Positions 1 through 8,608 are shown, numbered from the stretch's first letter. The stretch: 64,000 nucleotides of DNA from an uncultured Spartobacteria bacterium (GCA_903901425.1 CAIURC010000063.1:62001-126000); one strand, 5' to 3'. Notes: a model not told the origin generated them from the letters alone. Numbers and translations are program-made.

Positions 1-1
1 C

Positions 2-1159
2 GCTCCTGTGGTCCGGATCGTGAATCTGATTCTGGGCCAGGCCCTCAAGGAAAAGGCGTCGGACATCCATCTTGAACCCTTCGAGGACCGGCTCAAGTTG
101 CGGTACCGGGTGGACGGGAACCTGGTGGAAGCGAGTTCCCCTCCCAAGGCGTTGCAGTTGCCCATAGCGTCCCGCATCAAGATTCTGGCGGGATTGGACA
201 TCTCCGAGAGGCGCCTGCCGCAGGACGGCCGGTTCAGGATGCGCGTGACGGGGCGGGAGGTGGATCTGCGCGTTTCGATTCTCCCCACGGTTTTCGGGGA
301 GAAAATCGTGATCCGGCTTCTGGACCGGGCAAGTTTAAGCGGGAGCATTGACCAGTTGGGAATGGACGCAGCGACCCTGAGCGTTTTTCGGCGGGCGGTG
401 GATGCGCCGCATGGGATGATTCTGATGACGGGCCCGACCGGTTCGGGCAAGACCACAACCCTGTACTCCGTCCTCAACGAGCTCAACCATCCCGAATACA
501 ACATCGTCACCGTCGAGGATCCGGTCGAGTACCAGCTGGCCGGCGTCAATCAGGTGGCTGCCAACCCCGGGATCGGGCTCGGGTTCGCCGATGCGCTCCG
601 GTCCATCCTCCGGCAGGACCCTGACATCGTCATGATCGGTGAAATCCGGGACCGTGAAACAGCCGACATTGCGGTGAAGGCGGCGCTGACCGGACACCAG
701 GTGTTATCCACCCTGCACACCAACGACGCTGCAGGCGCCATGACCCGACTCGATGACATGGGCATTGAGCCTTTCCTGATCGCGTCCTCGGTCATTCTGG
801 CCTGCGCCCAAAGGTTGGTGCGCCGGGTGTGCCCCAACTGCAGGGAGGAAATCACCCCGGGTTCGGAGTTGCGCGAAAAACTTGGCCTGCTGCCTGAGGA
901 CGGTTCGGTGTTCTTTCATGGCACTGGTTGTGCCCGATGCAAGGGAACGGGCTATGCCGGTCGGGCTGCCATTCTTGAGGTGTTGCCTGTGACAGAGGAA
1001 ATTCGCCGACTCATCATCCAGAGGGCATCTTCGGCAGTGATCAAGGAGGCGGCTGTCCACGGCGGAATGCGGACACTGCGCAGATCTGGTCTGGACAAGG
1101 CGGCGCAGGGGGTGACCAGTCTGGAGGAGGTTCTCCGGATCACCTCGGAGGATCATTAA
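2..1159 (+). CDS. Type II secretion / type IV pilus assembly ATPase GspE/PilB, 5' end missing
   Basis: Cytoplasmic hexameric ATPase that powers a type II secretion pseudopilus or a type IV pilus. The frame is open to the left edge (residues AP precede the track start), and the N-terminal domain lies outside the window. Visible in order: the conserved SDIHLEP stretch, Walker A GPTGSGKTTT near residue 141, the Walker B/Asp-box region GEIRDRETADIA near 210, the LTGH.V.STLHTNDA histidine box, then a four-cysteine zinc motif (CPNC near 275, CARC near 308). The stop is five bases before the radical SAM gene, so the two are probably co-transcribed. GspE and PilB cannot be told apart from this fragment. 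The matching inner-membrane protein GspF/PilC lies at 38-39 kb, so the system is scattered. Confidence 0.93.
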   Translation, partial: APVVRIVNLILGQALKEKASDIHLEPFEDRLKLRYRVDGNLVEASSPPKALQLPIASRIKILAGLDISERRLPQDGRFRMRVTGREVDLRVSILPTVFGEKIVIRLLDRASLSGSIDQLGMDAATLSVFRRAVDAPHGMILMTGPTGSGKTTTLYSVLNELNHPEYNIVTVEDPVEYQLAGVNQVAANPGIGLGFADALRSILRQDPDIVMIGEIRDRETADIAVKAALTGHQVLSTLHTNDAAGAMTRLDDMGIEPFLIASSVILACAQRLVRRVCPNCREEITPGSELREKLGLLPEDGSVFFHGTGCARCKGTGYAGRAAILEVLPVTEEIRRLIIQRASSAVIKEAAVHGGMRTLRRSGLDKAAQGVTSLEEVLRITSEDH

Positions 1160-1164
1160 GGCCG

Positions 1165-2559
1165 ATGAACACGTTTGATCTCCGCGGTCCGCTGCAGCTG
1201 CCTTTTTTCCTCAAGGGTGAGCCGGGCGAGCTTTTGAAGCAGACGCGGTCTCGCTGTCCGGTATGCGAGATTGGATTGCCAGCGGAAGTCTGGCGGGCGC
1301 GCAACCAAGTCTGGTTGCGGCGGCGTTGTCCCGAACATGGGGAACAGACCACCTGCATTGCCTCCGATGCCCGGTTTTACTGGGTGTCGCGGGGGAGCAG
1401 CAGCGGGGACTGCTGTGGCGGCAGCGCCTGCAGGGCTTCTGACGGCGGTGTGGCGGGTGTTCTTGGGGGAAATGCGGGGCTGGCCGGAGGCGACATGGAC
1501 CGGCTTTCCACCTGTGTGGCTCTGATTGAGGTGGTCAACTCCTGCAACCTCGCCTGCCCCACGTGTTACGCCGATTCTCCTGCCGGAGCGGGACGCGTGG
1601 ATGCGGTGCCAGTTGAAGAGTTGAAAACCCGGATTTCCGGGGTTCTGGAGCGAAAGGGCGAGATTGATATCCTGCAGTTATCCGGAGGCGAACCCACGTT
1701 GCACCCGGACCTTTCTGAGCTGCTGGACTGGCTGCGCGGCGAGTCCCGGATCAAATACGTTTTATTGAACACCAATGGGGTCCGGTTGGCGCGCGAGCCT
1801 GGTTTTGCGGAGCGTTTGATCCAATCCACCGAGCCGGGCCGTTTCCAGATCTACCTCCAGTACGATGGACCTCAGGAAGCGGGCCAGCGCACACTCCGGG
1901 GCGCAGACTTGCGCAGCCTCCGGGAAGGCTGTCTGGATGTCTGCGAACGACTCGGGATCCCGGTGACCCTGGCGATGACGGTGACCCGGGAGAATCTGGG
2001 CTGGATGTGGGCCGCGGTGGAGGCGGGTTTGAAGTGGAGGCGGGTCCGGGGAATCACCTTTCAGCCGGTGTTCGGGAGTGGCCGCGGGGGGATGGCGGCA
2101 CGAGAGGCGGCCTTGACGACGGCAGATGTGATATTGGGGTTGGTGGACCAGTCGGCGGGCATCCTGGGATTTGAGCATTTCACCCCGCTTCCCTGCGGGG
2201 ATCCAAATTGCGCGACGACCGGCTATCTTCTGAAGGTGGGAGACGGGGTGCGTTCAATCGGGGAGTGGGTCGATTTCCGGGCGTTGCAGGGTTTTCTGGC
2301 GGACCGGTTGCGGTACCAGGTGGAGGATCTGGCCCGGTGCGGCTGCGAGTCGGAACCGCTGGGCCAGGTGTTGAAGGAACTCGAATGGGATGCCAGCCAC
2401 ACGTTCCGGTTGCTGATCAAGCCGTTCATGGATGCCCGGAGTTGGGACGAGGACCGGATCGACCGCTGCTGCACCCATGTGATCCGGCCGGACGGCCGTC
2501 TGGACTCTTTCTGTCGCTATTATTCCGGATCAAATCCATCCCATGGAACCCGACCCTGA
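1165..2559 (+). CDS. Radical SAM protein of the tetraether synthase (Tes)-like / MJ0619-like family
   Basis: 464 aa. The radical SAM cluster motif CNLACPTC lies near residue 127, followed by the SGGEPTLHP glycine-rich SAM-binding segment. It has extra cysteines: CPVC near 31 and CPEHG near 56 in an N-terminal metal-binding part, CGDPNC near 345, CGC near 378, and a C-terminal RCCTHVIRPDGRLDSFC block. From memory, this arrangement (N-terminal CPxC..CPEHG, then PCxxPxC and CCxH..PFC-like blocks) marks the family that includes archaeal Tes, which joins lipid tails by C-C bonds. That assignment rests on recalled motifs, not a search. A Gly/Ser/Cys-rich insert near residues 70-105 is unusual. It follows the GspE/PilB gene by five bases and overlaps the next membrane protein by 17 bases. 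The substrate is unknown. Confidence 0.82.
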   Translation: MNTFDLRGPLQLPFFLKGEPGELLKQTRSRCPVCEIGLPAEVWRARNQVWLRRRCPEHGEQTTCIASDARFYWVSRGSSSGDCCGGSACRASDGGVAGVLGGNAGLAGGDMDRLSTCVALIEVVNSCNLACPTCYADSPAGAGRVDAVPVEELKTRISGVLERKGEIDILQLSGGEPTLHPDLSELLDWLRGESRIKYVLLNTNGVRLAREPGFAERLIQSTEPGRFQIYLQYDGPQEAGQRTLRGADLRSLREGCLDVCERLGIPVTLAMTVTRENLGWMWAAVEAGLKWRRVRGITFQPVFGSGRGGMAAREAALTTADVILGLVDQSAGILGFEHFTPLPCGDPNCATTGYLLKVGDGVRSIGEWVDFRALQGFLADRLRYQVEDLARCGCESEPLGQVLKELEWDASHTFRLLIKPFMDARSWDEDRIDRCCTHVIRPDGRLDSFCRYYSGSNPSHGTRP

Positions 2560-2851
2560 GAACCCGAAAATTCCCGCAGGAAAACCCTTGGGCACGGCAT
2601 TGTGCCTGGCCTTTGCCCCCGCTGCCCTGTTTCTCGTTTGCTGCTTGGTCTTCCGATTTTTTCTTCAACAACCCCCGCATTTTCTCGGTGCGCCATTTTT
2701 CGTCATCGGGATTCTGGGGTTTGTGACGAGCCTTTTTGCAGGCATCCGCCTTTCACCTGACAGCCGGCTGGGTGGGGTTCTGCTCGGGCTGGGACTCTGG
2801 TTTGTGAACCTGGCTGTCTCGGTGTTCGGATGCGGCCTGATCTCCCGGTGA
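2543..2851 (+). CDS. Small three-helix membrane protein of unknown function
   Basis: 102 aa. A short polar N-terminus with PDPENPKIPAGKP is followed by about three hydrophobic segments (near residues 18-41, 46-66 and 77-99). The overall look is like short DUF4190-type membrane proteins, but I do not recognise a diagnostic motif. Its start lies inside the end of the radical SAM gene (17-base overlap) and its end overlaps the start of the Lgt-like gene, so translational coupling of all three is likely. The conserved overlap and co-orientation support a real gene. A role alongside the two flanking lipid-type enzymes is inference only. Confidence 0.72.
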   Translation: MEPDPENPKIPAGKPLGTALCLAFAPAALFLVCCLVFRFFLQQPPHFLGAPFFVIGILGFVTSLFAGIRLSPDSRLGGVLLGLGLWFVNLAVSVFGCGLISR

Positions 2852-3558
2852 ACTCGGACTCGGCCTACGGCTGGATCGTCCTTGGCTTGGTCTTGCTCGG
2901 GCTTTGGAAGTGGTCCCGCGCGGCTCGAGGCGATGTGCGTCTGCTTCAAATTTATCTCTGGGGAATCATCGGGGCGTTTCTCGGGGCAAAAGTGGTCTAT
3001 GGATTTGCCGAGGGCTGGTGGATACCCGATGCCGGCCGGGTCTGGCTCCACTGGGTAGCTGGGAAGTCCATCCTGGGCGGACTGCTTGGGGGCTGGCTGG
3101 GAGTCGAGTGTGCCAAGCGTGCCACGGGTTTTACCGCACCCACGGGAGACCGGTTTGCGGTCATGGTCGCAGGCAGCACGTGCGTGGGGCGTGTGGGGTG
3201 TATGCTGCACGGGTGCTGTCTCGGCGTGCCGATGCAACGGTGCGCCTGGAGCGTGACCGATGCCTGCGGGATTGACCGATGGCCTGCTGCCGCCGCTGAA
3301 CTGGCATTCACTGGAGTCTGCTCGCTTCTGCTGCTGGTAATCCGGAACAGCGGGCATTTCCGGAACCAGCTTTTTCACCTTTACCTCATTGGATACGGTC
3401 TTTTCAGGGCATGGCACGAGACACTCCGGGACACGCCGCGGTGGGGGGGCGGCGTCAGCGGATACCAGATGGTGGCACTGTTCATGGCTGGGCTTGCAGC
3501 CGCAGCTTATGCGTTGCGAGCCCGGGGACAGGCGGCGGATTCCGAGGCCGGCGGTTGA
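2830..3558 (+). CDS. Divergent Lgt-like (prolipoprotein diacylglyceryl transferase family) membrane protein
   Basis: 242 aa polytopic membrane protein. It shows Lgt-family landmarks: GKSILGGLLGGWLGVE, the GRVGCMLHGCCLG block matching the GRxGxFxNxxxxG signature in its GCC variant, and a C-terminal FRAWHETLRDTP...SGYQ segment. The usual HPxQLYE motif is altered to RWPAAAAEL, keeping only P and E, so this is likely a paralogue with another acceptor or donor rather than the housekeeping Lgt. Real Lgt moves diacylglycerol from phosphatidylglycerol to a lipobox cysteine in the inner membrane. ATG 2830 gives a 22-base overlap with the previous gene. GTG 2848 would give a GTGA overlap and is an alternative start. 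Confidence 0.8.
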   Translation: MRPDLPVNSDSAYGWIVLGLVLLGLWKWSRAARGDVRLLQIYLWGIIGAFLGAKVVYGFAEGWWIPDAGRVWLHWVAGKSILGGLLGGWLGVECAKRATGFTAPTGDRFAVMVAGSTCVGRVGCMLHGCCLGVPMQRCAWSVTDACGIDRWPAAAAELAFTGVCSLLLLVIRNSGHFRNQLFHLYLIGYGLFRAWHETLRDTPRWGGGVSGYQMVALFMAGLAAAAYALRARGQAADSEAGG

Positions 3559-3652
3559 CCGGTTTTGAGGAGGGTTCACGGCGGACCGGATCCTCCAGTT
3601 GGCAGATGCCGGTGTCTGGCGGAGTGCTGCGGATGGGGTAGATTGTAGGACC

Positions 3653-5995
3653 ATGGAAAAAAAGGGTCAGTCCGACGAGGGGGCGGGCGAGTGGGTTTAC
3701 CGGGTGGACGGGATGCGCTGTGCTTCTTGCGTGGGCAACGTGGAACGGGTGGTCGGTTCGGTCCGGGGTGTGGAGCGTGTGGCGGTGGATTTGCTCGGGG
3801 GAACCGTCCGGGTGCGTCCCGGTGCGGAAACGGATCCCGGCGCAGTGGCGGACGCTCTGGCCCGGGCCGGGTATGGTGCGGAGCGGGTCTTTGGGGATCC
3901 ATGGCAGGATCGGGAGGCTTTGGAGGAGACGGCCGCTGCGCGGCGGGCATTTTTCCGGGCGGGGCTTCTGGCGTTGCCACTTTTGATTTGTGAACTTGGG
4001 ATGCACTTCCTGCCCGCAGTCCATCATGGATTGCGGGAGGTTCCCGGTTTGCCGTGGGTGCTTTTGGCGCTTTCCACTGGGATCCATGTGGGGCCCGGCC
4101 GCCAGTTTTATATTCAGGGCTGGGCAGCCTTTCGGAGGAGGGTTCCTGACATGAATTCCCTGGTGCTGCTCGGAGCCGGTGCCGCCTATCTTCAGGCATG
4201 GGCGGTCCTCCTTCTGCCAGGCATGAAACACGGCATGCTGGCAGGCGCGGGGGACAGCTCCGGGATTGTGGTTACGCTCGTTCTTCTGGGGCGCTGGATG
4301 GAGGGTGTGGCACGTGGAAAAACCGGGGATGCGGTCCGAAGTTTGCTGGAACTCCAGCCGAAGACGGCCCTCGTCAGGCGGGCGGGTGTTTTTGAAGTGG
4401 TGAATGCCGCCAGTTTACGGGTCGGGGACGAGTTTCTGGTCCGACCCGGAGAACGGTTTCCCGTGGATGGCGAGGTGTTGGAGGGGGTGTCGTCGATGGA
4501 TCGAAGTCTGGTGACCGGTGAGTCGGAGCCGGTTGTGTGTGTGCCTGGTGTCCGGGTCTTGGGCGGGGCGTTGAACGGTCATGGCGGGGTGGTTTGCCGG
4601 GCAACTCAGGTGGGTGGCGCCACAACACTGGCGCGGATTGCGGACATGGTCCGGCGTGCCCGGAGCACCAGACTCCCGGTGGAGGCGATGGTCGATCGGG
4701 TGACGGCGGTGTTTGTTCCCATGGTGCTCGGGATTGCTGGAGCCTCATTTCTGGGGTGGCTGTGGTCCGGGAGCGGTTTGGGTGTGGCATGGACACACGC
4801 GGCCTCGGTGATGATTGTCGCCTGTCCCTGCGCCATGGGATTGGCAGTGCCAACCTCGGTGCTGGTGGCTTCGGGGCGCGCGGCCCGGCTCGGCATCCTG
4901 TTCCGCAAGGGAGAAGCGTTGCAGCGCTTGGCAGGCATCCGTGTCCTGCTTTTCGACAAGACGGGCACGCTGACCTCTGGACATTTTCAGGTGGTGGATG
5001 TTTTGCCCGGCCCAAGTGTGGCTGGGGATTGGCTTCTGCGGTGCGCGGCATCGGTGGAAGCATTCTCGGAACACCCTGTGGCCGGGGCCTTGGTTCGGGC
5101 AGCCGCAGAACGCGGGCTTGAGCCGGGTAAGATCTCGGATTTCCAAGCCGTACCCGGGCGTGGTGTCAGTGGATGCTGGGCGGAGGATAGGCAGGAAGGA
5201 GTGCTGGCCGGCAGCATGGCTTTCATGAGGGATTCGGGAGTTTCGGGCACGGAGGGTACAGAAAGTGCGGCAGGTGCGGAGGCACCTTTGACGGAGGTGC
5301 ATGTGGCAATTGGTAGACGGTACCTTGGCCGGATCCGAGTCGGAGATGAGATTCGAGCGTCGGCACGGGATGCGGTGCGGGCGCTTGAGGCGATGGGGAT
5401 CCGGGTGGCGATGGTCACCGGAGACCGCCTTCAGAGCGCGGGGGCGGTGGCTCGAGCGCTGGGTATTAGGGAGGTGCGCGCGGAACTGGATCCGGGTGCG
5501 AAGATGCGGGAGGTGCGGGCATTTGGTGGAAGCGGGCCGGTGGGATTTGTCGGGGACGGGATCAACGATGCGCCTGCGTTGGTGGCGGCGGATGTGGGGA
5601 TTGCCATGGGCGGGGGCACGGATGTGGCGGCTGAGAGTGCGGGTGTGGTCTTGGTTGGCGGTGATTTGCGGCGGTTGCCGGATGCAGTTCGGTTGTCCCG
5701 GGCAACTGTGCGCAACCTGAGGGAGAACTTGGGCTGGGCGTTCGGATACAACGCGCTGTTGATCCCACTGGCTGCTGGCGTTTTTGAGCCGGTATGTGGC
5801 CTGAAATTGACTCCGGAGTTTTCAGGTCTGGCCATGGCGTTTTCGAGTGTCAGCGTGTTGCTGAACGCTCTTCGGTTGCGCAGGTTCCGGGCAGTTTTTC
5901 CGGAAGATGGGCGGACGGCGAAGGACAAAAACGGTTCTCCCCAAACGGATGGGGAAGCTATAAAGAGGGGCGATGAGCGGGTGCAGTCATCCTGA
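3653..5995 (+). CDS. copA: Cu(I)-exporting P1B-type ATPase
   Basis: 780 aa from ATG 3653. The track start at 3599 adds residues unlike the family, while MEKKGQ... leads straight into the metal-binding domain. Domains: one HMA domain with GMRCASC near residue 23, transmembrane helices, the CPC ion-binding motif near 390, phosphorylation motif DKTGTLT near 436, SEHP near 472, and GDGINDAPAL near 635. The C-terminal helices carry YN and MAFSSVSV, the residues expected of the Cu(I) P1B-1 subgroup. It pumps Cu(I) out of the cytoplasm, either for detoxification or cuproprotein supply. It ends 23 bases inside the following Fur-family gene, which suggests the regulator and pump are made together. The GC-rich, Gly/Val/Arg-rich coding matches its neighbours. 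Confidence 0.95.
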   Translation: MEKKGQSDEGAGEWVYRVDGMRCASCVGNVERVVGSVRGVERVAVDLLGGTVRVRPGAETDPGAVADALARAGYGAERVFGDPWQDREALEETAAARRAFFRAGLLALPLLICELGMHFLPAVHHGLREVPGLPWVLLALSTGIHVGPGRQFYIQGWAAFRRRVPDMNSLVLLGAGAAYLQAWAVLLLPGMKHGMLAGAGDSSGIVVTLVLLGRWMEGVARGKTGDAVRSLLELQPKTALVRRAGVFEVVNAASLRVGDEFLVRPGERFPVDGEVLEGVSSMDRSLVTGESEPVVCVPGVRVLGGALNGHGGVVCRATQVGGATTLARIADMVRRARSTRLPVEAMVDRVTAVFVPMVLGIAGASFLGWLWSGSGLGVAWTHAASVMIVACPCAMGLAVPTSVLVASGRAARLGILFRKGEALQRLAGIRVLLFDKTGTLTSGHFQVVDVLPGPSVAGDWLLRCAASVEAFSEHPVAGALVRAAAERGLEPGKISDFQAVPGRGVSGCWAEDRQEGVLAGSMAFMRDSGVSGTEGTESAAGAEAPLTEVHVAIGRRYLGRIRVGDEIRASARDAVRALEAMGIRVAMVTGDRLQSAGAVARALGIREVRAELDPGAKMREVRAFGGSGPVGFVGDGINDAPALVAADVGIAMGGGTDVAAESAGVVLVGGDLRRLPDAVRLSRATVRNLRENLGWAFGYNALLIPLAAGVFEPVCGLKLTPEFSGLAMAFSSVSVLLNALRLRRFRAVFPEDGRTAKDKNGSPQTDGEAIKRGDERVQSS

Positions 5996-6518
5996 AAATA
6001 TCAAGCCGGACCTTCTGCTGGAGGCGGCGGTTCAGGTGCTCCGGGAGCACCAGCACCGGGTGACGGTGCCGCGGCGCGCGATTCTTTCCGTATTGGTCCG
6101 GGAACACGGGCCATTCACCGCGGACGAGATCCACCGGCGGGTCGGGGGCGAAGTGTGCGATCTGGTGACGGTGTACCGGTGTCTTGGTGCGATGGAGGAG
6201 ATTGGACTGGTGCGCCGGTGCGATTTTGGCGACGGCTCCTACCGGTACGAGGTGAGCGTGGGTGGCGAGCACCACCACCACATCATCTGCCGGTCCTGTC
6301 ACTCTGTGGAAACTCTGGACCGTTGCATGGCAGAGGAGCTCGAAAGGCTCGCCCGAAGAATGGGGTACGTGGCGGTTTCGCACACGCTTGAAGTGTTTGG
6401 GGTCTGCACAAAATGTCAGCAGACCGCCTCCCAAGACGGACCCGCCACCCGAAGCGGGGTGGTTGTGGAACGGCTCCCCGGAGGATGTTGCCCGCCACCC
6501 AAGCAGCGTTCCCGGTAG
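5973..6518 (+). CDS. Fur-family metal-responsive transcriptional regulator
   Basis: 181 aa. An N-terminal winged helix is recognisable from RVTVPRRAILSVL, FTADEIHRRV and DLVTVYRCLGAMEEIGLV. The dimerisation domain has a histidine cluster EHHHHIICRSC, and the structural zinc site is formed by CRSC and CTKC. The track start overlaps copA by 23 bases, which I keep because the helix-turn-helix follows at the usual distance. The tail after residue 155 is longer than typical Fur and contains GGCCPPP, possibly an extra metal ligand. The family includes Fur (iron), Zur (zinc), PerR and others. Coupling to a copper ATPase is unusual, and the sensed metal cannot be assigned. Confidence 0.88.
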   Translation: MSGCSHPENIKPDLLLEAAVQVLREHQHRVTVPRRAILSVLVREHGPFTADEIHRRVGGEVCDLVTVYRCLGAMEEIGLVRRCDFGDGSYRYEVSVGGEHHHHIICRSCHSVETLDRCMAEELERLARRMGYVAVSHTLEVFGVCTKCQQTASQDGPATRSGVVVERLPGGCCPPPKQRSR

Positions 6519-6548
6519 CGTCCCATCGGTCGGGGCAGTTTCCAGATT

Positions 6549-7682
6549 TCAGTCTCCCTCGGCTCGGAACGGAACCAGCGGCACGGGAGTCGAGGGTACG
6601 GCGGCTGCTGCGGAACGTTTCTCTGCCAAAAGGAGCGTCGACTGCGGGGCCTGCCATCGGTAACCGAACCCGAAAGGAAGCGGGGCGAGATACACCCTCC
6701 GGTACAGCGATTCAAGCTCGGGTTGGTGGAATTGTTTGAAAAGTTCAATCGGTCCTGGATACGCCCCCAGTGCGCGGATCTGCCACGTCTCAGCGTCAAA
6801 GTAACGCAGAGGAATCCCGGAGTCGTCTTCCAGAATACGCTCCGCGTTCTGGAGAAGAAACTTCCGAACGGTGGAGAAATCCTCGGTATGCATGAGGTAG
6901 GAAGCGGATTTGACGAGCGCATCCGCAGGGCCAAGTGTCGCGCACCATTTCAAAAACCCGCTCCGCTCGACGGGCCCGCTGGAAAGGTCAGTGGAAAAAT
7001 AAAACAGGGTTTGCTCCGGGCTCGGCCCTCCTTCGGAGGAGCGTTGGAACCGGATTTCTACCCCATGAAAGGGGGGCGCGGATTTTCGGAGGGTGCCGTC
7101 TTTCTGGAGTCCAACGGGTTCAATGGACTGGATGCTGCAACCGTGGCGGGCGAGGAACAGGCAGAGAATCGGAAGTGTGCCCCGGAACGACGAGGCCTCG
7201 AAGTCGGTCCGCATGTTTTTGGTGATGAAAAAACTCCAGCTCAGGACCGAGCTCAGGGACTGGCGGAGTTGTCGCAGCCCGGCGGACCGCTGGGCGTCGT
7301 TCAGTGAGGCGATGTCCGGAAGCGTCCCCACGGGTTCGATCCCGCAGAGCACGTAGGTGGGGGCTTCCGGGAAGAAGGCGTGCGCGTAAAGGATGTCGGG
7401 GCCGCTGAAAAAATAGAGGAGCGGCCTGGCGGGGTCCGAGGGGAGAAGGGGGGGGCGCCAGGACCGAATCGGGCCCAGTTGCCGCTTTTCCAACTGGCTC
7501 CATGCGGCATCAAGTTCTGAGGAATGCGCGGTCCAGTCGGCCTGAGTGCACAGCGGGGCAAGCGCAGGGTCGCCGGTCGAAAGTCCTGCAATGAATCGGG
7601 CGATTTCATCCGGGGGGGAGGCCATCAACCGGGACGCAACGAGCAGAAGGCAGGCGAACCACCATGCGGGAAGAGTCGGCAT
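6549..7682 (-). CDS. Secreted conserved protein of unknown function
   Basis: 377 aa with an N-terminal hydrophobic segment (WWFACLLLVASRLMASPP) that reads as a cleavable signal peptide. Distinct stretches are LLYFFSGPDILYAHAFFP, YVLCGIEPVG and WSFFITKNMRTDF. I recall a family of exported proteins with 'SGPD.LYA..FFP' and '.GLEPVG' but know no function for it. It lies 59 bases downstream of the SGNH hydrolase on the same strand and converges with the Fur gene, with 30 bases between stops and no clear terminator. No catalytic motif is recognised. Confidence 0.75.
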   Translation of the reverse strand: MPTLPAWWFACLLLVASRLMASPPDEIARFIAGLSTGDPALAPLCTQADWTAHSSELDAAWSQLEKRQLGPIRSWRPPLLPSDPARPLLYFFSGPDILYAHAFFPEAPTYVLCGIEPVGTLPDIASLNDAQRSAGLRQLRQSLSSVLSWSFFITKNMRTDFEASSFRGTLPILCLFLARHGCSIQSIEPVGLQKDGTLRKSAPPFHGVEIRFQRSSEGGPSPEQTLFYFSTDLSSGPVERSGFLKWCATLGPADALVKSASYLMHTEDFSTVRKFLLQNAERILEDDSGIPLRYFDAETWQIRALGAYPGPIELFKQFHQPELESLYRRVYLAPLPFGFGYRWQAPQSTLLLAEKRSAAAAVPSTPVPLVPFRAEGD

Positions 7683-7741
7683 GGCTTGTTTCTGTACAAT
7701 AAAGCACCGGAAATCCAGCGCGGCCCGTTCCCGAAGTGGGG

Positions 7742-8608
7742 TCAGGGCGTGCCCAGCGCCTTTTGGATGGATTCCGCAACGCGGAGCCCGAGAAACTCAT
7801 ATCCGGCCGGATTGAAATGCACGTCGTTGGGGTTCTGCAATTCCGCTAGGTGCGGGGTGATTGCGGTGAACAAGTCGTCCACGGGCAATTGGTGTTTCTT
7901 GGCCAGTTCGGCGGCAGCGGCGTTGCGCTCTACAATCGATGCAGCAAACTGCTTTTTAGCCGGATCTTCGGGGATGGGCGTTGTCGTGGCCCAGACGACA
8001 TGACGGGCCCGTTTCTTCAGACGTTCAATGATGGATTCCAACCGGCTCTGGTAGTCTGGCAACGGCGTTGCGCGGTCGTGGATCCCGAAGTTGAAATGGA
8101 TGACGTCCCACTGGCCTTCCCCCAGCCAGATATCCAGTTTCTGGACGCCCGCAGCGGTCGGGCCGCAGTTGGCCGGGGCCCGGTGCACATTCGCTTTTCC
8201 TTCAAGTGCCTTGCGAGTTGCCTGCGTGTACCCCCGGGAAACCGAGTCACCAATCAGAAGCACACGCGGCAGCTTCGGGTCGTCTTTAACAAAGTCCCAG
8301 GCGGTAGAACGTCCCGCCACCTTGTCGGATTTGTGAATGGGCAGGTAGAAGCCGCCCAAGTTTTCCTGCAGGACCTTTTCCCACTGCTGCTCTTCAGGGG
8401 AAAGCTTTGAGACGAGTGCGGAATAGGCCTCCGAAACGCGTTTTTCGGCCTCCAGTTTTTTCGCTGCGGCCTGTTGTGCTGCGGCTTCAGCGGCGTTGGT
8501 CGGTTCTCCTTTTCGCGCATCTTCAGCGGCACGCAGCGGGAGCATCGGGGCTAGGAGTTGGGTGGAAAAAAGCAGCAGAGTGGCAGGGCGCAACAGGGAG
8601 TGGGGCAT
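7742..8608 (-). CDS. Secreted SGNH/GDSL-type esterase
   Basis: 288 aa from ATG 8608. The 11 extra track residues (MQPEGESPPKT) precede a good signal peptide, SLLRPATLLLFSTQLLAPMLPLRAAE. After an Ala/Glu/Lys-rich stretch that could form a coiled coil (residues about 30-65), the SGNH blocks appear: GDSVSRGY (block I Ser), the NCGPT region (block II Gly), FNFGIHD (block III Asn) and NDVHFNPAGYEFLG (block V Asp/His). Such enzymes deacylate sugars or polysaccharides outside the cytoplasm. Verrucomicrobial relatives are often found with polysaccharide-degradation genes, but none are adjacent here. It is the first gene of a likely two-gene unit with the unknown secreted protein. Confidence 0.88.
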   Translation of the reverse strand: MPHSLLRPATLLLFSTQLLAPMLPLRAAEDARKGEPTNAAEAAAQQAAAKKLEAEKRVSEAYSALVSKLSPEEQQWEKVLQENLGGFYLPIHKSDKVAGRSTAWDFVKDDPKLPRVLLIGDSVSRGYTQATRKALEGKANVHRAPANCGPTAAGVQKLDIWLGEGQWDVIHFNFGIHDRATPLPDYQSRLESIIERLKKRARHVVWATTTPIPEDPAKKQFAASIVERNAAAAELAKKHQLPVDDLFTAITPHLAELQNPNDVHFNPAGYEFLGLRVAESIQKALGTP

